A stretch of DNA of 64,000 bases from Neocallimastix lanati (nom. inval.). Lineage: Eukaryota; Neocallimastigomycota; Neocallimastigomycetes; Neocallimastigales; Neocallimastigaceae. Positions 1-12,115 of this stretch are shown here, piece after piece (the stretch's first letter is position 1; each line of letters starts with the position of its first letter). The stretch lies in the NCBI GenBank assembly GCA_016946835.1, contig JACVTC010000255.1, positions 1 to 64,000 on the forward strand. The letters run 5' to 3'. Both the position numbers and the translations under genes were made by a program. The notes under the pieces are model-generated. The model did no database searches. It saw only the letters and a list, made by a program, of their open reading frames with translations, and was not told the DNA's origin.

Positions 1-2165
1 TTTATAGTCTTAATTTTTAATTAATACTTGTTCCTATAATTAAGAGGCTCTGGATTAGCAAATATATTATTTATTACTAATATATCTTAAAATATATTTT
101 TCAATACGAATAATTATATGCTAACTTCAGTGACTTCGTAGGGAGTATACTATTATATGTTATAGATAAGATTTGAGATATTTTTAAAGGAATTTTTTTT
201 TAATAAAATAATATTAAAATTTATTTTTAAAAATTGCTTTATAAAAAAATCGAATTAAAAAAAAAAAATTATTTATAGAAAAAAAAAATTTAATTTTTTT
301 TTTTATTGTTTAATTTTATTTTTTATAGAAAAATTTGATCTAATTTTTATTAGTTTTTTTTTTTTAAATATTATCGTTACTTGTAAATAAAAAGATTGTT
401 TAAATATATTTTGAAAATTATTTAATAATATTATAATAGTGTTTATAGTATTAATTTTAATTAATACTTGTTCCTATAATTAAGAGGCTCTGGATTAGCA
501 AATATATTATTTATTACTAATATATCTTAAAATATATTTTTCAATACGAATAATTATATGCTAACTTCAGTGACTTCGTAGGGAGTACACTATTATATTG
601 TTATAGATAAGATTTAAGATATTTTTAAAGAATTTTTTTATATAAGAAATAATAATTAAAGAATAGTTAAGTTTTTACAACATTGCTTTATAAAAAAAAC
701 TCGAATTAAAAAAATATAATATTAGTTTATAGTAAAAATAATAAATTGAATTAATTTTTTTTTTGTTTATTTATTTTTTATTAAAATAGATTTTTATATT
801 TTTTATTTTTAAATATTATTGTTTCTTGTAAATAAAGAGATTGTTTAAATATATTTTGAAAATTATTTAATAATATTATAATAGTGTTTATAGTCTTAAT
901 TTTTAATTAATACTTGTTCCTATAATTAAGAGGCTCTGGATTAGCAAATATATTATTTATTACTAATATATCTTAAAATATATTTTTCAATACGAATAAT
1001 TATATGCTAACTTCAGTGACTTCGTAGGGAGTACACTATTATATTGTTATAGATAAGATTTAAGATATTTTTAAAGAATTTTTTTATATAAGAAATAATA
1101 ATTAAAGAATAGTTAAGTTTTTACAACATTGCTTTATAAAAAAAACTCGAATTAAAAAAAATATAATATTAGTTTATAGTAAAAATAATAAATTGAATTA
1201 ATTTTTTTTTTGTTTATTTATTTTTTATTAAAATAGATTTTTATATTTTTTATTTTTAAATATTATTGTTTCTTGTAAATAAAGAGATTGTTTAAATATA
1301 TTTTGAAAATTATTTAATAATATTATAATAGTGTTTATAGTATTAATTTTTAATTAATACTTGTTCCTATAATTAAGAGGCTCTGGATTAGCAAATATAT
1401 TATTTATTACTAATATATCTTAAAATATATTTTTCAATACGAATAATTATATGCTAACTTCAGTGACTTCGTAGGGAGTATACTATTATATGTTATAGAT
1501 AAGATTTGAGATATTTTTAAAGGAATTTTTTTTACATAAGAAATAATAATTAAAGAATAGTTAAGTTTTTACAACATTACTTTATAAAAAAACTCAAATT
1601 AAAAAAAAAAATATAATATTAGTTTATAGTAAAAATAATAAATTGAATCAATTTTTTTTTTGTTTATTTTTTTTTATTTTTTATTAAAATAAATTTTTAT
1701 ATTTTTTCTTTTTAAATAGTATTGTTTCTTGTAAATAAAGAGATTGTTTAAATATATTTTGAAAATTATTTAATAATAATATAATAGTGTTTATAGTCTT
1801 AATTTTTAATTAATACTTGTTCCTATAATTAAGAGGCTCTGGATTAGCAAATATATTATTTATTACTAATATATCTTAAAATATATTTTTCAATACGAAT
1901 AATTATATGCTAACTTCAGTGACTTCGTAGGGAGTACACTATTATATTGTTATAGATAAGATTTGAGATATTTTTAAAGGATTTTTTTTATTTAAGAAAT
2001 AATAATTAAAGAATAGTTAAGTTTTTACAACATTACTTTATAAAAAAACTCGAATTAAAAAAATATAATATTAGTTTATAGTAAAAATAATAAATTGAAT
2101 TAATTTTTTTTTTGTTTATTTATTTTTTATTATTTACTAAAATAAATTTTTATATTTTTTATTTT
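1..2165 (+). repeat. Satellite array of five ~446-bp units upstream of the ankyrin gene
   Basis: Five head-to-tail units share a core of about 200 bp that includes AAGAGGCTCTGGATTAGCA and ACTTCAGTGACTTCGTAGGG. The anchor word acttgttcctat falls at 26, 466, 912, 1359 and 1815, giving spacings of 440, 446, 447 and 456 bp. Cores are nearly invariant while the A/T-only spacers vary in homopolymer length. Units 2 and 3 are almost identical, and units 1 and 4 share a core variant (gtatactattatatg), so the array has been homogenised by unequal exchange or conversion. Unit 1 may continue left of the window. The array stops about 120 bp before the ATG of the 1664-aa gene, so it could be promoter, transcribed leader or simply linked satellite. 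A second copy of units 2-5 lies at the far end of the window. Confidence 0.95.
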
Positions 2166-2286
2166 TAAATATATTAATAAATATATAAAATTTTACATTA
2201 ATTTAAATATAGATACTATCAATAGTTATTTAAAAAAAATACTAAATACTATAAGGAAATAATTTAAATAAAAACGAAATATTAAA

Positions 2287-4209
2287 ATGTCCAATATTGT
2301 AAAAAAGAGAAAATTATTAAGAAATAAAATTACTAAATATTTATTCAATGATAAATCAAATTTTGAAGATTTCAAAAGTTATTTGATAGATAATGATTTT
2401 ATTTTATCAGAAATAAATAATGAAAAATTCGATATATTAACTTTTACAATTGAAAATATTAAATATGAAAACGAATCAACATATTCATTAATAAAATTTA
2501 TTTATGATGAATTCGAGTATAAAAATATTAATTATACCATAGTCATTAAGGACATTCCAAAAACACCATTATTTTCAGCCATTGTAAGAGATAAATTGAA
2601 TATTGCCGATTATTTAATTTCTTTAAAAGCAAAAATCTATTATATTAATAGTAAAAATTTAAATATATTTGAATATATAAATGAATATTATTTGGAAAAA
2701 AAAGTAAATGGTAGAATAATAAATTTTATTTTTAATAAGTTAAATAAAATTGAAAATGACAAAAATGAAAAATCATTTATTATTGAAATGTGTCTAAATG
2801 TTAAATACTCTATTTTTAAATTAATTCCTAACTTTGTAGAAAAGAAAAAATTCAATATATTAAAAAATATCTTTCAATGCTACTCAATAAATAATTTCAA
2901 TAAATATACTAGTCATAAGTGTTTAATTGATTTATTAATGGCATATAAAAAAAGAACTCCTCTATCGGATGAAAAAATATTGACATATTCAGATCAAATA
3001 CCAATTTATTTTGAAATATCACCAGATTCATATGAAAAAGTTATTGAAAACTTAGATAAAAATACCATAATAAAAAACAAATTAAAGTATAATAAGACTG
3101 TTAATTATGAGATGTTAAAATTTTTATTATCTTATGAAATAAATAAAAATCAAGCTATATTAATTAAAATAAATCGACCTTCAATCTATGAAGCAATTAT
3201 AACAGATAATAGATATAATTTAAAATTAGATAAAAAATTAAATATATTTAAAGAATTTTTAGAAATTGATTCTGATTTTAATCACTATGAAATATTTGAA
3301 AAAAATCTGAGACTACTAAAATATTCAAATAAATATTTTTTAATTACAATAATAATGAACATCATAAAAGAAAACAAAATCCTAATTTCTAAAATAAAAT
3401 TTTATGAAATAATAATTAAATATATTAAAATAAGTAATTTATTAGGGATAGAGGAAATAATGAAATCCTTGCTTTTCTTTGAAAACGTGGTTCTCTCGGA
3501 AGATAAGGTTAATGATATCATAATAAATTTAATAAAATATTTTTATAAAGATGAAAAAAACCAAAATTTAAAAAGTTTTTATCGGATATTAAATATTTTA
3601 TTTGAAAATAGAACTTTCAATTCAAATATTGATTTCGAAAACATAATAAAAGTATGTATTGAAAATAAGAAAATCTATTTAATAAATAAAATTATAATTT
3701 CTATGAAAAAGTATTTACCAAAAGAAATAATAAAAAATATCGATTTTGGGAAAATTTTATTAGAATTAATCAAAAATCCAGATATAACTTACGATGTATT
3801 TCAAAATTTTTGGGTTTTGATTTTTCATTCAAAAGAAATTAATTTAGGTCAATTTAATTTTGATGAAATAATCATTAATGCTTTAGGTAACAATATAATC
3901 GGAAAAAAAATTATTCAAGGTATTCTAGCCAACTTAATAAATTTTGATCAAAATAATTATTTAGTAAGTATAGAATGCACGATTATGAATTTGTATGAAA
4001 AAAATAAAATAAATGAAAATTACTTTAAAATTATTACAGGAATTATGAAAATAAATAAAAATAAAAATGAAAATAAAAATTTAAGTCTATATATCAATAA
4101 AAAGGGTAAGACAAATGTTGTAAATAAATTTAATAATTTAAAAGTAAAAGATAATTCGCTAAATATTAATAAAATAAATACCGAAATAAGTAGTAATAAA
4201 CAATTGTAT

Positions 4210-4244
<35 letters not shown>

Positions 4245-7200
4245 TTATAATAGCAATAATAATAATATTAATTCCAATAATAATAATAGTATTAATTATA
4301 ATAATAATAATACTTATAATAATAATATTAATAATACTATTCAACATAATTTTGAAATATATGATAATACTATAGATAATAATATATTAAATAAAAAGAA
4401 TAATAATAAAACAATAAATATATTGAGTAAAACAGATATTGAAAATAGAGAAAAGGTAATTTTTTCATACAAATCTACTGATTTAAAAATTGAATTAAAA
4501 AATGAAAATAGAATAATAATTGACTTAACTAATGAAGATAATAATACAAAAGATTTAACTACTGAAAACACTAAGACAATAAATTTATCTAATGAAAGTG
4601 ATAATATAATAGATTTAACTAAAGAAGATAAATGTATAATTGATTTAACTGATGAAAATAGTATAAAAGAATATGAATTAACTAATAAAAATAATTCAAT
4701 GAATAATTCCAATTGTATAAATGATTCCTTTAAAAATATAAAAAGTAATAATGAAAATAAAATAAACAGTACGTTCTGTTTTAAGTATAGGGATCCTTAT
4801 TTAAATGAACTCCATAATAATAAAAAAAGGAATAATGAAAATAAATTAAACAAAAGATTTTGTTTCCATTATAAAAATATTCATTTAAATGAAAGTGATG
4901 GAAATAATAATAATAATAATAATAATTATAATAATAATAGTATTGATAATATTAAGAATATTAATACTAATAGCAATACTAAGAGTAATAATAATAGCAA
5001 TAATAATTATGATAATAATCTAACCAAAATAAGTGATTTTAACACTAATTTAAATGGCATAAAGCAAAGTAATGATTTTAATGATATATCAAATAAAATA
5101 AAAAAAACAAAAACCAATACATGCCATGGTAATATATCATTAAATGATGAATCGAAAAATAATAAATATAAATATTTTAGTAAGGAAGTTTCCTTAAACA
5201 TATTTAATGAAGGAACCAGAGAAAATTTAAATGCATTGTTTATTAAAAGTATTAAAAATAAAGACATAGATCTTTTAAAAAAATTATTAAAAAATGATAA
5301 ATTAAAAAATATAGAAATAAACAATAAAATAGGAAATGAATATCCATTGGAAATAGCATTTAATAACTGTATAAGTGGTAATAATAATGGTGTTTATAAA
5401 AAAATATATAATGATTTGAATTATTATAATTATAAAGAAAAAGAAATTGCAATCTTTAAAACTCTTTTAGAATACGGGGCAGACCTTAATATTAAAATAA
5501 ATAATAAAAATACGATATTAGAAGAGTCAATGGAAAAGAATTTACATTTAATTAATAAAGTTATTTTTGATTTTTTAATTAAAGAAAATAAAAGAGAAGA
5601 AAGAGAAAAAGAAAAAACTTTTAATATGAAAAAACTGGAAAAAAGAAAGGACAGAAATAAATATAATAACTATATTCAAAAGGAAGAACCGAATTATAGA
5701 AAGCATAATAAAAACATTTTTACAAATAAAAAGTACATATTAAATAATAAATATGAAAAGGAATCCATCGATCTTCTAAATAAAAATAATATTAAAAGAC
5801 ATAATTACAAAAATGATAGGATAGTGATACATCAAAGGAAAAGAAATCGAGAAGCATCTGAAGAAAGTTATAATGAGAAAGCTAAAAAATATAAATATGA
5901 TAAAATAATTAAAAATAGGACTTTAAAATATATAGAAAATAAATTTACACCACTTGTAAGTGACTATTTATTTAAAAAGGATTTCGATATTAAAAAATTT
6001 ATTGACTCTGATAATGTTAACAGAGAAGATAATTATGATTATACAATTATATATTATGCCCTACTTAAAGAAGATAGGGAAGCAATTAAATATATAATAA
6101 AAATTGGAAGCAACAATATGATAAGTACTTCTATTTTTAAACATCAAACAATTATCCATGTCTCTATTTTTTTAGGATTAAAAGATATTTTTCATGATAT
6201 AATTCATCGAGGACAGAAAATACTTGAAACTGTTAATCATGAAGAAGATAATACCGGATTATTTAAAAGCATCGTATTAAATGATCACTTTTCTTTATAT
6301 GATAAAATAGATGTAATTAATGATTTATGTTCATATATTGAAATTAATAAGATTAAAATTTATAGAAATCCTTTAGTTAATTTAATGAATATGAAATCGG
6401 AAGATAATGCATGTACGTTGGCTTCCTTTTTATTAAAAAAAACTAATTTAAAAGTAGATAACCCTTTTAAAGATATCTTTAAAAATTCATTGGAATTTGC
6501 AATAGAATATAATCTATATAATTTTGTAGAATTGCTTTTAAGAAAAACATTTAGAAGAAATTATCATAATTTTTATAAAGCATTAAAGTCTGCAATAGTT
6601 AAAGCTATTAAAGTAAAAAATATTAAGATACTTGAATTACTATTAGATAAATTTAAAGGTAATATTAATTGGTTTAATTCACTTGGAGAATGTCCAATAA
6701 AACTTGCTGTGGATTCTAATGATTTAAATATGGTCAAATTATTGGCTGACAGAAAATGTAATATAGAAGATAAAATTGTTTATAGTAGAAAATATTCTAT
6801 ATTGCATTATTCCTTAACTAAAAATGATTCTAACGAGGATATTATTAAATATTTTATAAATTTAGAAGCTAAAATGAATATTGAAAACGAAAATGAATTT
6901 AAAAAATTATTTAGGCGATTAGATAATACAGGAAAAATTTCTTTATTAAAATATTTTGTAAATTGTAAGGAAAAAGAATTTATGGAAAAATTTTTAGAAT
7001 ATACTATTACTTTTAATCGACTAGATATATTAAAAATTTTGTTTGAAAATAATTTTAATCCTGAACAAAAGATTGAAAAACTTACTCTTTGGAAATTCGC
7101 AAGAAATTTAAATAATTCTAAATTATTTTTATACTTAAAAAGGAAAAGACAAGAATTTGTTCTTAAAAATAGAAAAAACAAAGAGTTAAGAAGAAAAAAA

Positions 7201-7281
7201 AGAAGATTAAGAAAGAAAAAAAAACAAGCAAAAAAAAAATTAAATAGTTTGAATTTAAAAGAAAATAAATTAATTAAATAA
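2287..7281 (+). CDS. Large ankyrin-like protein with Asn-rich centre and SUMO-interaction-like motif array
   Basis: This open frame of 1664 residues has no signal peptide or membrane segment. The N-terminal ~620 residues are helical with degenerate ankyrin-like units, for example TPLFSAIVRDKLNIADYLIS near residue 98, which matches TPLFIAIENHKFDIADLLLK in the 702-aa ankyrin protein of this window. Residues about 640-720 and 870-920 are Asn-rich. Residues 743-791 hold three copies of a IIDLT-x-E core within a looser repeat of 11-13 residues. The C-terminal third (about 1225-1610) is again ankyrin-like, for example GECPIKLAVDSNDLNMVKLL. A basic cluster near 1182 (RKRNREASEESYNEKAKKYK) and a tail very rich in Lys/Arg (about 1617-1664) look like nuclear localisation signals. 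A nuclear protein-binding role is inferred; no enzyme motif is seen. A broken relative lies at 14600-15573. Confidence 0.85.
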
Positions 7282-7615
7282 TTAATTGCATTTTATTTTA
7301 TTTTATTTTTATTTAATAATTAATATAGATATAATAATTAATATAGATATCAATTGTATTATATTATTATATATTATTATTATTTCTATTTAATATCTAT
7401 TATATAAAATTTATTTAAATCTCATTTTAAAATTATATTTTCTACTAGTTATATATATAATATTTATTTAACTAGGATTTCATTTTTTATAAGTATATCT
7501 TATATACAATTCTTTATTTATATATATTTTCATTATATATTTAATCTTTAACTTTATATATATATATAAAGTTTACATTATATGGATATTTTATTAAATT
7601 ATATTATTAAATTAA

Positions 7616-7681
<66 letters not shown>

Positions 7682-8076
7682 GTATTTCTTTATTAATATT
7701 ATCTATATATTACATTTACATTTATTTATTTATTTTTATTTATATTTCATATCCACATTTAAGTTGTTTATTTTATTTATATTTCATATCCACATTTAAG
7801 TTGTTTATTTTACTTATATTTCATACTTACATTTCGTTGTTTATTTTATTTATATTTTAAACTTACATTTCGTTGTTTATTTTATTTATATTTCAAACTT
7901 AAATCTGTATTAAAAAAAAAATTAAGTAATAAAATTAAGTACATAACGATAGCGTTTTTATACTTTAAAAAGGCTTATTTTTCAATATTTATTTTTCATA
8001 TTTTAGTAATAAAATTTTTTATTTATGTATTTGTGATAAAAGGGTTAATTTCTTTTCTAATTTATATTTATTTTCC
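7282..8076. other. Spacer downstream of the 1664-aa gene: TA-rich, with a long poly-T and a 37-bp tandem repeat
   Basis: This stretch is almost pure A/T and has no believable gene. It contains TA microsatellites, a run of 55 T (7625-7679) and the tandem repeat at 7735-7905. The small open frame that reads through the poly-T codes for a Phe run followed by hydrophobic residues and is not convincing as a gene. Confidence 0.8.
7735..7905. repeat. Tandem repeat, period ~37 bp, about five copies
   Basis: The unit ttatttatatttcatatcc followed by acatttaagttgttta recurs with anchors at 7742, 7779, 7816, 7853 and 7888. The first two copies are identical; later ones drift (cacatttaag becomes ttacatttcg), a gradient typical of a decaying minisatellite. 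Confidence 0.9.
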
Positions 8077-8119
8077 AGAGCTTATATATATACATATATA
8101 TTTATTTCGGAATTGCTTC

Positions 8120-8870
8120 AAAAAAGTTTGCTATTCACTGTAGAGTTTATCAAAAGTATCCTCTTACTCTTATTTTATTTAATTTATATATCAATGATAT
8201 TTTAGACAGCAGTAATAAAATTAAAACTATATTGAAAAGGAAAACGAAAATAAAGATTTTAAGATTTATTTAATGAAGATAATATTTTAATTGTTTTAAT
8301 TAAATAAATGAAACTATTTCTTTGTCAAATTTATAATGTTAGATATAATAAAATAATATTTTTATACAAGGATCTTCAAACAATGTATATAGATGAATTA
8401 CATTTTATCATTACTAATGATAAATTGAACTTTTTAAACTTTGAAAATTTGTTACTTAATCGTATTCTATTCTGTTTATTCAATTTGTTAAATGATTTAT
8501 AAATAAAATTGATATTTCTATTCTAATTTCCACTTAAAGCATAAACAATTATTCCATAAAGAATGCAAGTCCATAGTGGTAATGCATTAAAATTTGAAAA
8601 TTTAAACTTATGGTAAGATTCTTATCTATTTGTGGATTCAAAGTTATCACTGCTCAAGATATTCTTTTAGTACTCATATGAAGCTACCAAAACAATTATT
8701 ATGTGAAGAAAACATATAGCTGGATTTCTAGAAAGAAAATTAAACTAATAAAAATTAAAATTCTGCTATTTCCATAAATGAGTACTATTCAAGTTATAAT
8801 GGTTGGTATAAAAATACATATCAAATCGTTCAATAAATTAGAGATTCCTAAAAATATATTAATAAATTAT
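8120..8870 (+). mobile_element. Degraded LINE-like (non-LTR) reverse transcriptase relic
   Basis: Around 8143-8226 one frame reads PLTLILFNLYINDILD, which matches the conserved segment just upstream of the catalytic FADD box in non-LTR reverse transcriptases (usual form PLSPLLFNLYINDI). Downstream the frame is lost, and no FADD box, endonuclease or intact tail can be placed. Base composition stays less AT-extreme to about 8870, which I take as the relic's rough limit. The 64-codon open frame at 8308-8502 lies inside and is probably part of the relic rather than a gene. The family assignment rests on one motif. Confidence 0.5.
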
Positions 8871-11090
8871 AAAATTATTAATATAATATAAAATTAAAAT
8901 AATAATAAAAGTACTTATACATAATTTAATAAAATTATAAAAGTAAAGTTTTAATAATAACATAAAATATTTATACAAAAAGCAAAGGGGTTAATAAAAA
9001 TAGTTTAGTGAAACATAAAAATTGTTAATAGAGATACTTTAAGAGAAAAATAAAAAAAAAAAAAGCAAATAAAGAAATAAAAAATTTAAATAATATATTA
9101 AATTATAAATTAAATATTTTAATTAAATATAAAAATAGAATATTATTAAAAATATTTAAATAATATATTGAAAAAAAAGTTTTCATAAAAGTACTTTAAT
9201 AAAATAAAAAATAAAGTTTTCATAAATATACTCAAAGGAAAAAAAAAAAGTAAAATTTTATTAAAATTACTTAACTTTTTAACAATTTATTAAAGTATTT
9301 CTAATATTATAATAATTAAATATATTTAACAATATTTTAATTGAGAGCGCCGACGCCGTACTGGTATGGCAGTTAATTATACACCCATATTACTATATGG
9401 GGAAGACCAAAGTCTTCAGTCTATAAAAAAAAAAAAAAAAACAATATTTAAATAAAATTTAAAAAAAAATAAATAATAAAACCACTTTATAAAATATAGA
9501 ATAAAGGAATAATATAAATAATGTAATAAAATAAAACAATAATGATAAAAATATAAAAATAATTAAATAAAATATATGAGTATTTATAAAAATAATTAAA
9601 TAAAATATAAGAGTATTTATAAAAATAATTTAATAAAATATAGATAAAAAGTATTCATTAAAGTATTTTAATATAATACAGTTAGAAAGTATTTATTAAA
9701 GTATTTTAATATATACAGTTAAAAAGTATTTAATGAAGTACATTAAGATAATAAAAAAAAAGTATTAAAAGATATATAAAAATAATTAAATAAACCGTTA
9801 AAGTATAGTACAGATAAAAAATACTTTAATAAAATATAAAAAAAAAAGATTGATAAAAAATAACTCTAAAAAACAATTAAATAAATTAATAAAGTTATTA
9901 AAAAAACTTTTTAATAAAATATAAAAGGAAAGATCTTATAAAAACCATTAAAGAAATAAAAAAATTAAATAGTAATAAAAATATATTAATAAAATATAAA
10001 AAAAATATTGACGAATAAATAAAAATAATTAAATATAATATCAAAATAAAATATTATAATAAATATTTTAATTAAGCATAAAAATAAAATATTAAGCAAG
10101 ATATAAATATATTTAAATAAAATTTTAAAATACTAGTATTTATAAAAATACTTTCATGAAATATAAAAATATTTAAAAAATACTTTTATGATGTTTAAAA
10201 TAAAGTATTATAAAAATATTATAATAAAATATAAAAAAAAATATTAATAATCATACTTTAATAAAATATGAAAATAAAATATTAATAAAATTATTTTTAT
10301 ATTTTTATTAATTGGTTTTAAATTTTTATAAATACTTTTTTATATTTTATTAAAACAATTTTATTAATCCTTTAGTATTTTGTATTATTATTTATATATT
10401 TTTATTTTTACTTTTTTTTTATATTTATTAAAATAAAATATTAATAATAATATTTTGAGGAAATATAAAAGTAAAGTATTTATAAAAATATGATAATGAA
10501 ATATAAAAGTCAAGCATTAATACAATACTTTAATAAAATATAAAAAATATCTAGATAAAAATATAAATATAAATGTAAATATATTAATGAAATATAAAAG
10601 TAAAGTATTAATATAAATACTTTAAGATATTATAAAAATAAAGTATTAATATAAATACTTTAATAGATTATAAAAATAAAATATTAATAAAGATACAATA
10701 ATATAAAATATTAAAATATTCATAAAATTAAATTAAAGAAATCTAAAAGTAAAGTATTAATATAAATACTTTAATGAAATATAAAAGTAAAGTATTAGTT
10801 ATGATATAAAAATAATTAAATACAATATTAAAATAAAATAAGTAGAATATACTTTAACGAAATATTAAAGTAAACCATTAAAAATTTAAATAAATAAAAA
10901 AAAAGAATATTAATAAAATGAAATAAATGAATAGAAAATTAATTCTAATAATACTATTAAAATATTAAATGTCATTAAATTTTAAAATAGTCATAATTTT
11001 GATTTATTAAAATAAATTAATAAAATATTTATACTTTATGCTATAATATAATGAGTTAATAAATATAAAAAAAAATATCACATTTCGTTA
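8870..11090. repeat. AT-rich degenerate satellite built on a palindromic AAAGTATT/AATACTTT unit
   Basis: Short units such as AAAGTATTAATATAAATACTTT followed by aataaaatataaaa recur irregularly, clearest at 10590-10800. The arms AAAGTATT and AATACTTT are exact reverse complements around a 6-nt centre, so each unit can form a small hairpin. Intervening units have drifted. The same family recurs at 18960-19860 and 56690-57115. Nothing coding is present. The GC-rich island at 9342-9421 interrupts it. Confidence 0.75.
9342..9421 (+). other. GC-rich island with three consecutive perfect hairpins, candidate structured RNA or SINE-like piece
   Basis: In otherwise near-pure A/T DNA this 80-bp patch carries three back-to-back inverted repeats: GCCGTA/TATGGC (9355-9370, loop CTGG), CCCATAT/ATATGGG (9384-9401, loop TACT) and GAAGAC/GTCTTC (9402-9417, loop CAAA). 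A run of A follows at once (from about 9424). The order recalls the D, anticodon and T arms of a tRNA, but loop sizes are wrong, no acceptor stem pairs and no proper A/B boxes are seen, so I do not call a tRNA. A SINE-like retroposed RNA or a fragment of a transposon end is possible. The strand is undetermined; plus is assumed from the A tail. Confidence 0.35.
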
Positions 11091-11132
11091 GTAGCAAATA
11101 AGATTTTTAATTAATAACTACTTTCTTTTATG

Positions 11133-11136
<4 letters not shown>

Positions 11137-11170
<34 letters not shown>

Positions 11171-11221
11171 TTTATTTATAAAACCATTTGTATCAATATA
11201 GAAAAGTTTTTATAGTATAAA

Positions 11222-11254
<33 letters not shown>
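11137..11254. repeat. Two (TA)n microsatellites
   Basis: Runs of about 13 TA dinucleotides at 11137-11164 and 11227-11254 flank about 60 bp of A/T sequence. The surrounding 11090-11500 block has no counterpart in the otherwise collinear segment at 18960-21810, so it looks like a private insertion or expansion. Confidence 0.8.
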
Positions 11255-11255
<1 letters not shown>

Positions 11256-11684
11256 CTTTACAAACAGAGAAGAACCTCGCTCAATTTTATATTAAAATAA
11301 TGAATAGTATTATAAATTAATCATGATTATTTATTTAAATAAAAGAATGAAACACTTTCATTCTATAATTTCAGGATCCATTATTATATATTAAATTATC
11401 ATTGTCCTTAAATATATATAAAATTATTAATAAATTAGTTTTAAAGATATTTATAAGGTATAATATTTTTTTTAAATAAAAAAATATTAAAAAAATAAAA
11501 GTAGAATAGAATAATGTTAAATTGATTAAAATATATAAAAAATAAAAAATAAAATAAAAGAATATTATTATGTGAATTATAAAATAAAATAAGAAAAGAA
11601 TATTATATAAAGTTATTTATAAATAAAAAAAATAATTTAAAATAATTTAAAATAACTTGTAAATAAAGAAAATAAAAAAAAAAT

Positions 11685-11965
11685 ATATAAAATTAATTAT
11701 AAATATAAATAAAGAAAATAAAAATAAAAAAAATATAAAATTAATTATAAATATAAATAAAGAAAATAAAAATAAAAAAAAAATATAAAATTAATTATAA
11801 ATATAAATAAAAAAAATAAAAATAAAAAAAATATAAAATTAATTATAAATATAAATAAAGAAAATAAAAATAAAAAAAAAATATAAAATTAATTATAAAT
11901 ATAAATAAAGAAAATAAAAATAAAAAAAAAATATAAAATTAATTATAAATATAAATAAAGAAAAT
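11685..11965. repeat. Tandem repeat, period about 55-60 bp, about five copies
   Basis: The unit aattaattataaatataaa followed by taaagaaaataaaaataaaaaaaatataaa is repeated about five times, differing mainly in A-run length. It contains only A, T and rare G. No coding content. Confidence 0.85.
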
Positions 11966-12115
11966 AAAAAAAAATAATATAGTATAACTTATAAATATAA
12001 AAGCAAAGAATAAAATATAAAAAATTTATAAATAGCTTATACAAAATAGATTGAATAAACATATATAGATTTTTTTTTTTTTATATTTTATGATTATATA
12101 ATTATTTAGAATAAT

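Noticed and set aside
7582-7860. Open frame with poly-Phe
   Set aside because: Produced by a 55-nt T run and T-rich tandem repeats; no coding character.
9342-9421. tRNA gene
   Set aside because: Arm order is suggestive but loops are four bases, no acceptor stem forms and no standard A/B boxes are present.
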